64,000 nt of DNA from an uncultured Chitinophaga sp. (lineage in GTDB: Bacteria > Bacteroidota > Bacteroidia > Chitinophagales > Chitinophagaceae): contig NZ_CAMLHC010000010.1 of the NCBI RefSeq assembly GCF_946479755.1, positions 124,001-188,000 on the forward strand, read 5' to 3'. The translations under genes and the position numbers were made by a program. The notes beneath the pieces are model-generated. The model was not told the origin of the DNA, searched no databases, and saw only the letters and a program-made list of their open reading frames with translations. Shown in pieces: positions 36,015-45,053 of the stretch; the first letter of the stretch is position 1, and every line of letters starts with the position of its first letter.

Positions 36015-37943
36015 ATGAGTGTTGTACAATCTATCAGAACGGCAGCCGTAGCCGCTATCAAATCACTTTACAACCAGGACATCGCACTGGCCGACGTTTC
36101 GATCAATGTGACCAAGCCTGAGTTCCAGGGTGAGTATACCATTGTTGTTTTCCCATTCACGAAATTCAGCCGACAAAAACCCGACGAAACCGCGCAAAAC
36201 ATCGGCGCATGGCTCACCGCCAACCAGCCGGAACTGATCGCCGGTTTTAACGTGGTGAAAGGCTTCCTGAACCTGGACATCAACCAGGACTACTGGATTG
36301 CTTTCCTGCAAGACAACTATAACAACGACAACATCGGTATACAGCCCTCCAACGGCAAACGGATCATGGTGGAGTACTCCTCCCCCAATACCAACAAACC
36401 GCTGCACCTCGGGCACCTGCGTAATAACTTCCTCGGCTATTCCATCGCAGAGATCCTGAAAGCCAACGGTTACGAAGTTATCAAAACCAACCTCGTCAAC
36501 GACCGCGGTATCCACATCTGTAAGTCCATGCTCGCATGGCAGCTGTTTGCGCATGGCGATACGCCACAATCCACCGGTATCAAAGGAGACCACCTGGTGG
36601 GCGACTACTACGTGAAATTTGAAAGCGTAGTAAAAGAACAGGCGGAACCTATCATCGACAGAGTGCTGGAAAACGATTTCCAGGACTTTGAAGGCGCCGA
36701 CGTGGAAAAACTCACTAAACTGGTGACGGCCCTGCATAAACCGGAAGTAAAAGCCGATGCTGATAAAACCGCTAAAATTATGGGCGACATCAAAGAGATG
36801 TCCCGTAATAAAACGGAGATCATGCAACAGGCTAAAATCATGCTCCAGCAATGGGAAGCCGGCAACCCGGAGGTACGTCACCTGTGGGAAACCATGAACA
36901 GCTGGGTGTATGAAGGCTTCGAGAAAACATATAAACGCCTGGGCATCGATTTCGACAAGATGTACTACGAAAGCGATACCTACCTGCTGGGTAAAGACCT
37001 GGTGGCAGACGGCCTCGCCAAAGGCGTACTGTTCAAAAAAGAGGACAACTCCGTATGGATAGACCTTACCGCCGACGGACTGGATGAGAAACTGCTGCTG
37101 CGTGGCGACGGCACCTCCGTATACATGACCCAGGACCTGGGCACCGCCCGGCTGAAATACAACGACTATCACATGGAGCAGAGCATCTATGTAGTAGCCG
37201 ATGAACAGAACTATCACTTCAAAGTGCTGCAGCTGATCCTGGAAAAACTGGGCGAACCTTCCGCCCCGGGCATCTTCCATCTCAGCTACGGCATGGTGGA
37301 ACTGCCGCATGGCCGGATGAAAAGCCGGGAAGGCACCGTAGTGGATGCCGACGACATGGCGGAGGAAATGGTGAATACCGCCAAAGAAGCGACAGAGAAA
37401 GCTTTCCAGCGGTATAACGACATTACAGAAGTAGAACTGCAGGGGCTATACGAAACCATCGGCCTGGGCGCTATGAAGTTTTTCCTGCTGCGGGTAGACC
37501 CTAAGAAAAAAATGATCTTCAACCCGGAAGAATCCATCGAACTGCAGGGATTCACCGGTCCGTTCATTCAATACGCACATGCCCGTATCAAGTCTATCTT
37601 GAGAGAAGTTGGACCTGTGGAAGGCCTTGCCAACTTCCGGTACAACGGCGAACTGCTGCCACTGGAAAAAGAACTGATTGTACTCAATGAACAGTTCTCC
37701 GGCGTAGTGGCAGAAGCGCACCGGGAAATGAGCCCGTCTGTCATCGCCAACTACGTGTTCCAGCTGGCGCAGGTGTTCAACTCTTTCTATGCAGAGAAAG
37801 TGGAAGGCGTATACACGTATTCTGTATTACGGGAAGAAAACGAGCACAAGAAAAAACTGAGGCTGCAACTGATCACCCTTACCGCACGCACTATCCGTCA
37901 GGGTATGAAGCTGCTGGGGATCAATGTGCCGGAGCGTATGTAA
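36015..37943 (+). CDS. argS: Arginine-tRNA ligase
   Basis: The start is the ATG at 36015 (MSVVQSIRTAAVAAIKSLYN), giving 642 residues; it fits the promoter just upstream. The HIGH motif appears as KPLHLGHLRNN near residue 133, the KMSK-like motif as GRMKSREGT near residue 433, and the class I C-terminal anticodon-binding helices follow. The N-terminal additional domain has the usual TIVVFPFTKFSRQKP stretch. The enzyme charges tRNA-Arg. It is monocistronic, bounded by the barrel terminator and a hairpin behind it. Confidence 0.96.
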   Translation: MSVVQSIRTAAVAAIKSLYNQDIALADVSINVTKPEFQGEYTIVVFPFTKFSRQKPDETAQNIGAWLTANQPELIAGFNVVKGFLNLDINQDYWIAFLQDNYNNDNIGIQPSNGKRIMVEYSSPNTNKPLHLGHLRNNFLGYSIAEILKANGYEVIKTNLVNDRGIHICKSMLAWQLFAHGDTPQSTGIKGDHLVGDYYVKFESVVKEQAEPIIDRVLENDFQDFEGADVEKLTKLVTALHKPEVKADADKTAKIMGDIKEMSRNKTEIMQQAKIMLQQWEAGNPEVRHLWETMNSWVYEGFEKTYKRLGIDFDKMYYESDTYLLGKDLVADGLAKGVLFKKEDNSVWIDLTADGLDEKLLLRGDGTSVYMTQDLGTARLKYNDYHMEQSIYVVADEQNYHFKVLQLILEKLGEPSAPGIFHLSYGMVELPHGRMKSREGTVVDADDMAEEMVNTAKEATEKAFQRYNDITEVELQGLYETIGLGAMKFFLLRVDPKKKMIFNPEESIELQGFTGPFIQYAHARIKSILREVGPVEGLANFRYNGELLPLEKELIVLNEQFSGVVAEAHREMSPSVIANYVFQLAQVFNSFYAEKVEGVYTYSVLREENEHKKKLRLQLITLTARTIRQGMKLLGINVPERM

Positions 37944-37970
37944 TCACGCGAAATTCACGTAAAAAAAATA

Positions 37971-38000
37971 AACGCTGCGGTCCTCGCGGACCGCAGCGTT
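37971..38000. terminator. Hairpin between argS and the TPR gene
   Basis: 13-bp perfect arms AACGCTGCGGTCC (37971-37983) and GGACCGCAGCGTT (37988-38000) with a TCGC loop. The T-rich flank (TTTATTTTTTTT) is on the minus strand, so it fits best as terminator of the TPR gene, but it also lies 28 nt after argS. Confidence 0.85.
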
Positions 38001-38135
38001 AGCAGCTTACGGCCGCCGTGGCCGAAACTGCCGAAGAAAATACCACAGCTGGCAGCAACGAAAAAGGAGCTTGCCATTCCCTGATACGTTGTTTTCTAAT
38101 CCTTCCTTCACTGTGGCAAATAGGTTAGCCGAATA

Positions 38136-39050
38136 TTATTTAATCGTGCCGGTAGCCGTGGCTTTGTCACAAAGGGCCATGCCTTTTTCCATCTCACCCT
38201 TACCCATATACGACTTTCCGAGCATAAACATAGCAAAAGCATTTGTAGGTTGCAAGCGTAATACCTTTTCCCACTGGGAAACTGCCGCTTCGAAGTCGCC
38301 TTTGCCATAAAAAGCCTGGGCGAGGTTGAACCCGATCTGCTCATCACCCGGCTGCTGCTCCTGCGCTTTGAGCAGACAGGCGATACCTTTCTCTGCCTGT
38401 TGCAGCTGCAGCCATGCCACGCCACTGTTGAACAGGAAAACTGCATCCTGCCGGCATCCCAGCGCAGCGGCTTTTTCAAAGGCCTGCACCGCTTTGGCTG
38501 GTTCGGTTACATTAAACCACATCATGCCCAGTTCGTACCAGGCGGCAGTATGTGTGCTGTCTACCGACAGGTCCCGCTGATAATAGTATATGCTTTCCCG
38601 GTAGTTGCCCAGCTGTGCATAGAGTTGCGCCAGCTGATAAGGCACCATTTTATTTTCCGGTTCTTCCTGCAAGGCCTGTTGCAGTGCTTCCAGCGCGTTG
38701 TCATACTGATGCAGATAGTAATAACTCAGCCCTATCTGCCGGCTCATATTGGCGGCTCCCAGCTGCTGCGCTTTGCGGCAACAGGTCAGCGCGTCAGCGT
38801 ATAATTTCTTCTCAAAGTAAAGCTCTCCCAGCGCACTATAGGCAGCAGTAAACGCACTGTCGGCCTTGATGGCCGCAGTAAAGCGCTGACGGGCAGCTTC
38901 GTGCTGACCGGATTTTCTGAAGGCGATGCCTTCCCGGTAAAGATCACGGGCTTTATCGTACGATTTGTTCAACGGCATAGCGCTGACAGTGTGCAGTACC
39001 ATGGTGAGCATCACCACAGGCAGACATAGGATAAGGCGACAGGTCATCAT
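38136..39050 (-). CDS. Secreted TPR-repeat protein
   Basis: The 304-aa product has a signal peptide (MMTCRLILCLPVVMLTMVLHTVSA) and then at least six TPR units of about 34 residues, such as RKSGQHEAARQRFTAAIKAD, LHQYDNALEALQQALQEEP and GKGDFEAAVSQWEKVLRLQ. It should sit in the periplasm and mediate protein contacts. No other domain is seen. It stands alone, with a 192-nt spacer on the argS side and a 90-nt AT-rich spacer on the deaminase side. Confidence 0.9.
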   Translation of the reverse strand: MMTCRLILCLPVVMLTMVLHTVSAMPLNKSYDKARDLYREGIAFRKSGQHEAARQRFTAAIKADSAFTAAYSALGELYFEKKLYADALTCCRKAQQLGAANMSRQIGLSYYYLHQYDNALEALQQALQEEPENKMVPYQLAQLYAQLGNYRESIYYYQRDLSVDSTHTAAWYELGMMWFNVTEPAKAVQAFEKAAALGCRQDAVFLFNSGVAWLQLQQAEKGIACLLKAQEQQPGDEQIGFNLAQAFYGKGDFEAAVSQWEKVLRLQPTNAFAMFMLGKSYMGKGEMEKGMALCDKATATGTIK

Positions 39051-39140
39051 GTGTAGGCTTCCCTACAAAGATAATATTATTTAAATATTTATATATTTTA
39101 TTATTCAGATAATAAAGTTATGATTTTCAGCTGCTTGAAG

Positions 39141-39632
39141 TTATTTCTCTGACATATCGGAAGCGGAGAAGCCCAGTGGCAGCAGGTCGTTGGCTTTAGG
39201 GATGACGTATATCTTTCCGCTAAGGCCGCCCAGTATCAGGCGGATAGGGCTTTCCTGCCGCAGTTCATATTCGGCCAGTGTCTGGCGGCATACGCCACAG
39301 GGAGAGATAGGATGGTCGCTGTCGCCATGCATATTGTTGTAGCTGATGGCGATGGTGTCTACCGGTACATCGGGATAAGCCGAGGAAGCGGCGGACAACG
39401 CCACTCTTTCTGCACATAAACCAGCAGGGAAAGCGGCATTTTCCTGGTTGGAGCCGGCTACTATTTCCCCGTTGACCAGCCGGATCACTGCGCCTACCTG
39501 GAAGTGGGAATAGGGCGCATACGCATGGCGGGTCACATCGCGGGCTTCTTTCAGCAGCCATGCGTCCCTGTCATCCAGACCGGTAATATCATCATATACA
39601 AAGTATTCGAATTGCTGTAGTTGTTTCTCCAT
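39141..39632 (-). CDS. cdd: Cytidine deaminase
   Basis: The 163-aa product has the tetrameric-type zinc site: CAE at 73-75 within FPAGLCAERVALSA and PCGVC at 111-115 within PISPCGVCRQTLAEYE. The opening YAPYSHFQVGAVIRL is the substrate-binding part. It deaminates cytidine and deoxycytidine in pyrimidine salvage. The final 20 residues (PLGFSASDM) are normal for this family. It is not in an obvious operon. Confidence 0.95.
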   Translation of the reverse strand: MEKQLQQFEYFVYDDITGLDDRDAWLLKEARDVTRHAYAPYSHFQVGAVIRLVNGEIVAGSNQENAAFPAGLCAERVALSAASSAYPDVPVDTIAISYNNMHGDSDHPISPCGVCRQTLAEYELRQESPIRLILGGLSGKIYVIPKANDLLPLGFSASDMSEK

Positions 39633-39767
39633 AAAAAAAGTGTGAAGCTGTTACGTATAGCCTTTACCGGAATACGCCTGCTATGGGGCTATCAAGGGGT
39701 AAAGACAACTACGGACCGGCAATATGCCAGTCCGTAATTTACTTTAAAAAATATTTTCAGCCAGTGG

Positions 39768-40955
39768 TTATTTGATACCTCTGAAGAGGCGGCTCCAGCG
39801 GATGCCATGTTCGCCATAGCTCATCCAGATCAGCCATGCCTTACCTACCACGTGATCTTCCGGAACGAAGCCCCAGAAGCGGGAATCGAGGGAATTATTG
39901 CGGTTGTCCCCCATCATCCAGTAGTAGTTCATTTTGAAAGTGTAGGAGTCTGTCGGCTGACCGTTGATGAAGATTTTACCCTCTTTCCTTTCCAGCGTAT
40001 TGTTTTCATACACGCGGATGGCGCGGTCATAAATGGCAAAGTTACTGTCATCCAGTTTGATGGTAGCGCCTTTCTTCGGGATATACAGCGGACCGAAGTT
40101 TTCTTCTGTCCATTTGGCATGCGTGGTATCGTGCGGGAACACCATGTTGTAGTTAAAATCAACATAGTTGGACTCTTCGTAGACCGTGATGTTTTTAACG
40201 ATCGGGAATTGTTTGAGCGCCGTTACGTTCTCCGGTGTAAGGTTATACACATACTTGTTGTTGTCGAAAGTATATTCCGGGCCAACGATGCCCAGTTCTT
40301 CCAGGCGGCTGGTATTGAGCTGGTCGCCGGTAGTTTCCACCACGTATTTGTGCTGGCTGCCGGGAGGCACCGGTGCTGGCTGGCCATTCACATATACAAC
40401 GCCGTGTACGATTTTGATGGTATCGCCGGCTTCGGCCATACAGCGTTTGATATAGTTTTCCCTTTTATCTACCGGGCGATGAATGATCTGATAGGAGTTG
40501 TTGACTGCCTGCCAACCGGCCTGTCTCACCATGTTGTAGTAGCTGGGGTCCGGTGCATCGATAGCAACCGTATCCCCTTCCGGGAAGTTGAATACCACTA
40601 CGTCATAACGTTTGATATCGGAGAAGCCCGGGAGGCGTTTGTATTTCCATTTAATGGCTTCAGAGTAAGCTTTGGTGGATTTGGTGAACGGCATGGTGTG
40701 ATGCACAAAAGGCATGGCCAGCGGCGTCATTGGAATACGGGGCCCGTAGCTGATTTTGCTGACAAAAAGGAAGTCGTTTACCAGCAAGGTCTTTTCCATG
40801 GAAGGTGTAGGAATGGTATAGGCCTCAAAAATAAAAGTGCGGATAAGCGTGGCTGCTATGATAGCAAAGATACCAGCGTCCAACCATTCTCTCGCCGTAG
40901 ATTTCTTTTTCTTTGGCTGACCTTCTTTATTTTTTTTCCAAAATGCCAGATTCAT
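39768..40955 (-). CDS. lepB: Signal peptidase I
   Basis: The 395-aa product has a lysine-rich cytoplasmic start, one transmembrane helix (about 24-44) and the serine/lysine dyad: Ser52 in TIPTPSMEKTLLVND and Lys170 in ENYIKRCMAEAGD. The box E motif MMGDNRNNSLDSRFWGFVPE lies near the end. The segment between boxes D and E is long (about 150 extra residues), which is usual for Bacteroidota LepB. It removes signal peptides at the outer face of the inner membrane. Confidence 0.95.
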   Translation of the reverse strand: MNLAFWKKNKEGQPKKKKSTAREWLDAGIFAIIAATLIRTFIFEAYTIPTPSMEKTLLVNDFLFVSKISYGPRIPMTPLAMPFVHHTMPFTKSTKAYSEAIKWKYKRLPGFSDIKRYDVVVFNFPEGDTVAIDAPDPSYYNMVRQAGWQAVNNSYQIIHRPVDKRENYIKRCMAEAGDTIKIVHGVVYVNGQPAPVPPGSQHKYVVETTGDQLNTSRLEELGIVGPEYTFDNNKYVYNLTPENVTALKQFPIVKNITVYEESNYVDFNYNMVFPHDTTHAKWTEENFGPLYIPKKGATIKLDDSNFAIYDRAIRVYENNTLERKEGKIFINGQPTDSYTFKMNYYWMMGDNRNNSLDSRFWGFVPEDHVVGKAWLIWMSYGEHGIRWSRLFRGIK

Positions 40956-41156
40956 TCAAATACGCTTATTAGATGCTTAAAAAGGCAAATATAATATTCT
41001 GTTGTTAGTGAGTAGCTTTTCGCGGGGAAAAGTTTTCTTAAAAATAGCTTAAATAATACAGCTATAGCTATTAAAATTAAAAATAATGTTTTAATTCTGC
41101 CGCGCAAAATTCCCTGGAGGGTGCGGGGGACTGATAAGCGGTACTGCCGGCAGCAG

Positions 41157-41810
41157 CTAGCGCAGCAGGGTTTCTGCCAGGATCCGGTTCATCTCGGCGG
41201 CACGGTTGAGCACCATAAAGTGGCCTCCGTCGGGGATCACATGGGTAGGCTTTACAAAACGGATGGGGAAGGGCATGTCTTTACCGCCGTGGATATGTAC
41301 GAGGTGGGGCGGTATGACGTCATTCTGCCAGTGCAGGATCGTGTTTACCGCCCATCGGGTGTAGGTGAAGTCTTTTTTGGAGAGATATTCCTTTACCAGC
41401 TGTCCTTCTGCTTTCGTTTCGATGTTGAGGAACTTCTTCACCACCATGCCCCGCTGCCGGTAGATGATGGCGTCGGGCAGCTGGTGGAGGCGGAGCTTGC
41501 GTACCCAGTTGTAGTACGGCGGCTTTTCGGCCGTGTGTTTAATGCTGGACACGAGGATATTTTGTGCAATGGGCCGCACACGGGCAATCTCGAGGCTCAT
41601 GATGCCGCCAAAAGACACGCCCAATAAAGAAATGGGCCCATCGGCCGTGATGCCTTCTGCCATACGGGTGGCATAACTGCTGATGGGCTCATCGGGAAGC
41701 GGGGATATCCACTTCAGGTGATGTATGTCATAGCCGTCCGGGAAACGCAGGTTGTTGAAGATGCGTTCGTCGGCCCCGAGGCCGCTGATGAGATACAGAT
41801 GTCTGGGCAT
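41157..41810 (-). CDS. Alpha/beta hydrolase
   Basis: The 217-aa product has the nucleophile elbow LLGVSFGGIMSLEIA, an early LISGLGADERIF oxyanion-type loop, and a C-terminal HVIPDGGHFMVLNR with the catalytic histidine. There is no signal peptide, so it should be cytoplasmic. The substrate is unknown. It lies 12 nt after the response regulator gene and in the same direction, so the two are probably one transcript. Confidence 0.85.
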   Translation of the reverse strand: MPRHLYLISGLGADERIFNNLRFPDGYDIHHLKWISPLPDEPISSYATRMAEGITADGPISLLGVSFGGIMSLEIARVRPIAQNILVSSIKHTAEKPPYYNWVRKLRLHQLPDAIIYRQRGMVVKKFLNIETKAEGQLVKEYLSKKDFTYTRWAVNTILHWQNDVIPPHLVHIHGGKDMPFPIRFVKPTHVIPDGGHFMVLNRAAEMNRILAETLLR

Positions 41811-41822
41811 ATGGTTTCAGAT

Positions 41823-43007
41823 TCAGGAACCTGCTTTTTTTCTTTCACGGACAGGCACAACAAAGTCTTCCACATCTTCTGTCGTGATGGTTTTACCGGA
41901 GAGGATCACCAGTCTTTCCACCACGTTGCGCAGTTCACGGATATTACCGGACCAGTTGTGGTTTTGCAGTGCTTTCATGGCGTCTTTATCAATTCCCTTG
42001 CGGGCGATGCCGTACTCGCTGCATACAGCGTCGAGGAAGTTATCTACCAGCAGCGGCACGTCTTCGCGGCGGTCGTTGAGGGACGCCACATGGATGAGGA
42101 TCACGCTCAGGCGGTGGTAAAGGTCGAGGCGGAAGTTTTTCTCTTCCACTTCTTTCAGGAGGTCTTTGTTGGTAGCGGCTACCACCCGTACGTCGACACT
42201 GATTTCCTTATCGCCTCCCACGCGGGTAATCTTTCCTTCCTGCAGGGCACGGAGCACTTTGGCTTGTGCGCTGAGGCTCATATCGCCGATTTCGTCCAGG
42301 AAAAGGGTGCCGCCGCTGGCCTGTTCAAATTTGCCGATGCGTTGTTTTACCGCGGAGGTAAAAGAGCCTTTTTCGTGGCCGAAAAGTTCGCTTTCTATCA
42401 GTTCACTGGGAATGGCGGCGCAGTTCACTTCCACCATCGGTCCGGCGGCGCGGTTGCTGCGTTCATGGAGCCAGCGGGCCACCAGTTCCTTTCCTACGCC
42501 GTTTTCGCCGGTGATCAGTACACGGGCGTCGGTAGGCGCCACTTTCTCGATCGTTTCGCGGATTTTCAGGATGGGAGCGGAATCGCCGATCATTTCCGGC
42601 ACCTTGTTCACCTTGCGGCGCAGGGTTTTGGTTTCTGTCACCAGCTTGGTTTTATCCATGGCGTTACGCAGGGTGATCAGCAGGCGGTTCAGGTCCGGCG
42701 GTTTGGAAATATAATCATAAGCGCCTTTTTTCACAGCGTCTACAGCAGTATCGATGTTACCGTGGCCGGACACCATGATGATAGGCACGTCCTGGTTGAT
42801 TTCCCGGGCTTTCTCCAGGAATTCCAGGCCATCCATTTTAGGCATTTTGATATCACACAATACGGCATCGTATTGTTTTGCCTGGAACATTTTAAATCCT
42901 TCCAAGCCGTCCGCAGCCTCTTCTACCTTATAACCTTCATAGCTCAGAATTTCAGTGAGTGTTTTACGGATGCTTTTTTCGTCGTCAATAATTAAAATGT
43001 TTGCCAT
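41823..43007 (-). CDS. Sigma-54 response regulator lacking a DNA-binding domain
   Basis: The 394-aa product has a receiver domain (phosphoacceptor Asp52 in CDIKMPKMDG) and an AAA+ domain with Walker A TGENGVGKELVARW, Walker B FLDEIGDM and the arginine-finger region GNIRELRNVVERLVI. The sigma-54 contact loop reads GSFTSA (214-219) instead of GAFTGA. The protein ends soon after the AAA domain (DFVVPVRERKKAGS), with no Fis-type helix-turn-helix, so it would need to act without its own DNA binding. No histidine kinase is adjacent. Confidence 0.93.
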   Translation of the reverse strand: MANILIIDDEKSIRKTLTEILSYEGYKVEEAADGLEGFKMFQAKQYDAVLCDIKMPKMDGLEFLEKAREINQDVPIIMVSGHGNIDTAVDAVKKGAYDYISKPPDLNRLLITLRNAMDKTKLVTETKTLRRKVNKVPEMIGDSAPILKIRETIEKVAPTDARVLITGENGVGKELVARWLHERSNRAAGPMVEVNCAAIPSELIESELFGHEKGSFTSAVKQRIGKFEQASGGTLFLDEIGDMSLSAQAKVLRALQEGKITRVGGDKEISVDVRVVAATNKDLLKEVEEKNFRLDLYHRLSVILIHVASLNDRREDVPLLVDNFLDAVCSEYGIARKGIDKDAMKALQNHNWSGNIRELRNVVERLVILSGKTITTEDVEDFVVPVRERKKAGS

Positions 43008-43289
43008 AGCGATTGTTGAGATTTATGATACCGGTATAGTCCGGTAGTAATCAGCGCCAAAAATAAAGGAGATTTGCCGATTTTTTCATTTTGTCGCCGG
43101 GTATTTAGCTAATGCCTTGAAGAATAGTTGCATTAAATGTGCGTAAATTACCCATCTGCTACCTCCGCCCTTTGTAAATAACCGAATATCAAAATATAAA
43201 AATGTGCAAACTAAAAGTCTACTAACTTTACAGGGAATATGAGTAATTTTAGCATACAAACGAATACAGATCTGTAATTCCTTCCGCAT

Positions 43290-44102
43290 ATGAGCGATTT
43301 TTTGGAAGAACTGGCGCGAAGACACCAATTGGCTGCTGCAAATGCTTATCCCGCCACAAGTGTTGTAAGTGATTTTGCCAATAGTCTGATTAATTGGTTA
43401 TTCCCCGAGCATACCGGCCATGTAATGGCCGATCCCGTACTGTTGAAAGAGTACGGCCGCAAGCTGGAGAAACAGCTGGAGACGCTGCTGCTGCCGATGC
43501 AGCATCAGTTGCCCGAAGAAGCCGGCCATATCAGCCGCGCTTTCATGAGCAGGGTGCCCCTGATATACGATGAGCTGACCAAAGACGCGAACGCCATTTT
43601 CCAGGGCGATCCGGCGGCCACCTGCCTGTACGAGGTGATACGTGCCTATCCCGGGTTCTATGCCATCGCATTTTACCGGATGGCGCACGCCTTGTATGAG
43701 CTGAAAATCCCGCTGCTGCCCAGGATGATCACGGAGCTGGCGCATGCCCGCACCGGTATTGACATCCATCCCGGCGCGGTGATAGCGCCCTTCTTCTGTA
43801 TAGACCACGGCACAGGCATCGTCATCGGGGAAACGACGGTCATCGGTCAGCATGTAAAGCTGTACCAGGGCGTGACCCTCGGCGCACTGAGTATTGAAAA
43901 AACCATGGCGCGCAGCAAGCGGCATCCTACCATTGAAGAGCATGTGGTCATTTATGCCGGCGCCACCATCCTGGGCGGCGACACGGTGATCGGCCACCAC
44001 AGCGTTATCGGTGGTAACGTATGGCTGATACGAAGCGTAGAGCCTTTTTCCCGTATCTATTACAAAGCGGAGCACAAATACCTGGAGAGCAATCACGAAT
44101 AA
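43290..44102 (+). CDS. cysE: Serine O-acetyltransferase
   Basis: The 270-aa product has a helical N-terminal domain and a C-terminal left-handed beta helix made of hexapeptide repeats (HPGAVIAPFFCIDHGTGIVI, GETTVIGQHVKLYQGVTLGA, YAGATILGGDTVIGHHSVIG). The catalytic His is in FFCIDHGTGI. It makes O-acetylserine, the substrate of the next gene, which begins 9 nt after its stop. The 250-270 length and long N-terminal part are as in EpsC/SAT proteins of this phylum. Confidence 0.95.
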   Translation: MSDFLEELARRHQLAAANAYPATSVVSDFANSLINWLFPEHTGHVMADPVLLKEYGRKLEKQLETLLLPMQHQLPEEAGHISRAFMSRVPLIYDELTKDANAIFQGDPAATCLYEVIRAYPGFYAIAFYRMAHALYELKIPLLPRMITELAHARTGIDIHPGAVIAPFFCIDHGTGIVIGETTVIGQHVKLYQGVTLGALSIEKTMARSKRHPTIEEHVVIYAGATILGGDTVIGHHSVIGGNVWLIRSVEPFSRIYYKAEHKYLESNHE

Positions 44103-44111
44103 CTACCGATT

Positions 44112-44984
44112 ATGGCGACAATACTGGACCTCGTTGGCAATACGCCAATGGTGGAATTACAACGAATCCCGGAGAACCCGGATGTTAAAATCTATGCTAA
44201 ACTGGAGGGTACCAATCCCGGCGGCAGTGTAAAAGACCGCGCCGCCTATGGTATGATCAAAGGGGCGCTGGACAGGGGCGAGATCCGCAGCGGCACCCGG
44301 CTGATAGAGGCTACCAGCGGCAATACCGGCATTGCCCTGGCGATGATCGCCAATTTATTTGGCATCGAGATAGACCTGGTCATGCCGGCAGATTCTACCC
44401 AGGAACGGGTGCAGACCATGCAGGCCTACGGCGCCAGGGTGATATTGGAAGAATCTATGGAGACTTCCATCGACTTTGCCAATGCGCAGGTGGCCAAAGG
44501 CGGCTACGTGATGCTGAACCAGTTTGCCAATCCCGATAACTACGGGATGCATTATAAAACCACCGGCCCGGAAATCTGGCGGGACACGGCCGGTAAGATC
44601 ACCCACTTCGTGAGCGCTATGGGCACTACGGGCACCATTATGGGCGTATCGCGGTACCTGAAGGAGCAGAACCCGGCGGTGCAGATCGTGGGCTGCCAGC
44701 CTACCGACGGCTCCAAAATACCGGGTATCCGCAAATGGCCGGAGGCCTATCTCCCTAAAATATTTGATAAATCGCGGGTAGACGTCACGCTGGACATCTC
44801 CGAACAGGAGGCGAGAGAGATGACGAAAAGACTGGCGAAAGAAGAGGCTATTTTCTGCGGTATGAGCAGTGGCGGCGCTATGGCGGCGGCCCTGCGCCTT
44901 TCAAAGGAACTGACCAGCGGCGTGATCGTGGGCATTATCTGCGACCGGGGCGACCGCTACCTGTCGAGCGATCTGTTTGCTTAA
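44112..44984 (+). CDS. cysM: Cysteine synthase (O-acetylserine sulfhydrylase, CysM type)
   Basis: The 290-aa product carries the PLP lysine Lys41 in NPGGSVKDRAAYG, the substrate loop TSGNTG within IEATSGNTGIALA and the glycine-rich phosphate-binding loop FVSAMGTTGTIMGV. The ending CDRGDRYLSSDLF is typical of the CysM group. It makes L-cysteine from O-acetylserine and sulfide. With cysE it forms a two-gene operon closed by a strong terminator. Confidence 0.95.
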   Translation: MATILDLVGNTPMVELQRIPENPDVKIYAKLEGTNPGGSVKDRAAYGMIKGALDRGEIRSGTRLIEATSGNTGIALAMIANLFGIEIDLVMPADSTQERVQTMQAYGARVILEESMETSIDFANAQVAKGGYVMLNQFANPDNYGMHYKTTGPEIWRDTAGKITHFVSAMGTTGTIMGVSRYLKEQNPAVQIVGCQPTDGSKIPGIRKWPEAYLPKIFDKSRVDVTLDISEQEAREMTKRLAKEEAIFCGMSSGGAMAAALRLSKELTSGVIVGIICDRGDRYLSSDLFA

Positions 44985-45005
44985 AAACTGAATTCCCATA
45001 AAAAC

Positions 45006-45038
45006 AAAAACGGCGAAGAGAATCTCTTCGCCGTTTTT
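45006..45038. terminator. Bidirectional terminator between cysM and pdhB
   Basis: 15-bp perfect arms AAAAACGGCGAAGAG (45006-45020) and CTCTTCGCCGTTTTT (45024-45038) with a 3-nt loop, between two convergent genes. A-run and T-run flank it, so it can serve both strands. Confidence 0.92.
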
Positions 45039-45053
45039 TATATCCCGGAGGAA

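Noticed and set aside
36063..37310. 415-codon minus-strand frame opposite argS
   Set aside because: It is the shadow of a conserved, certain gene.
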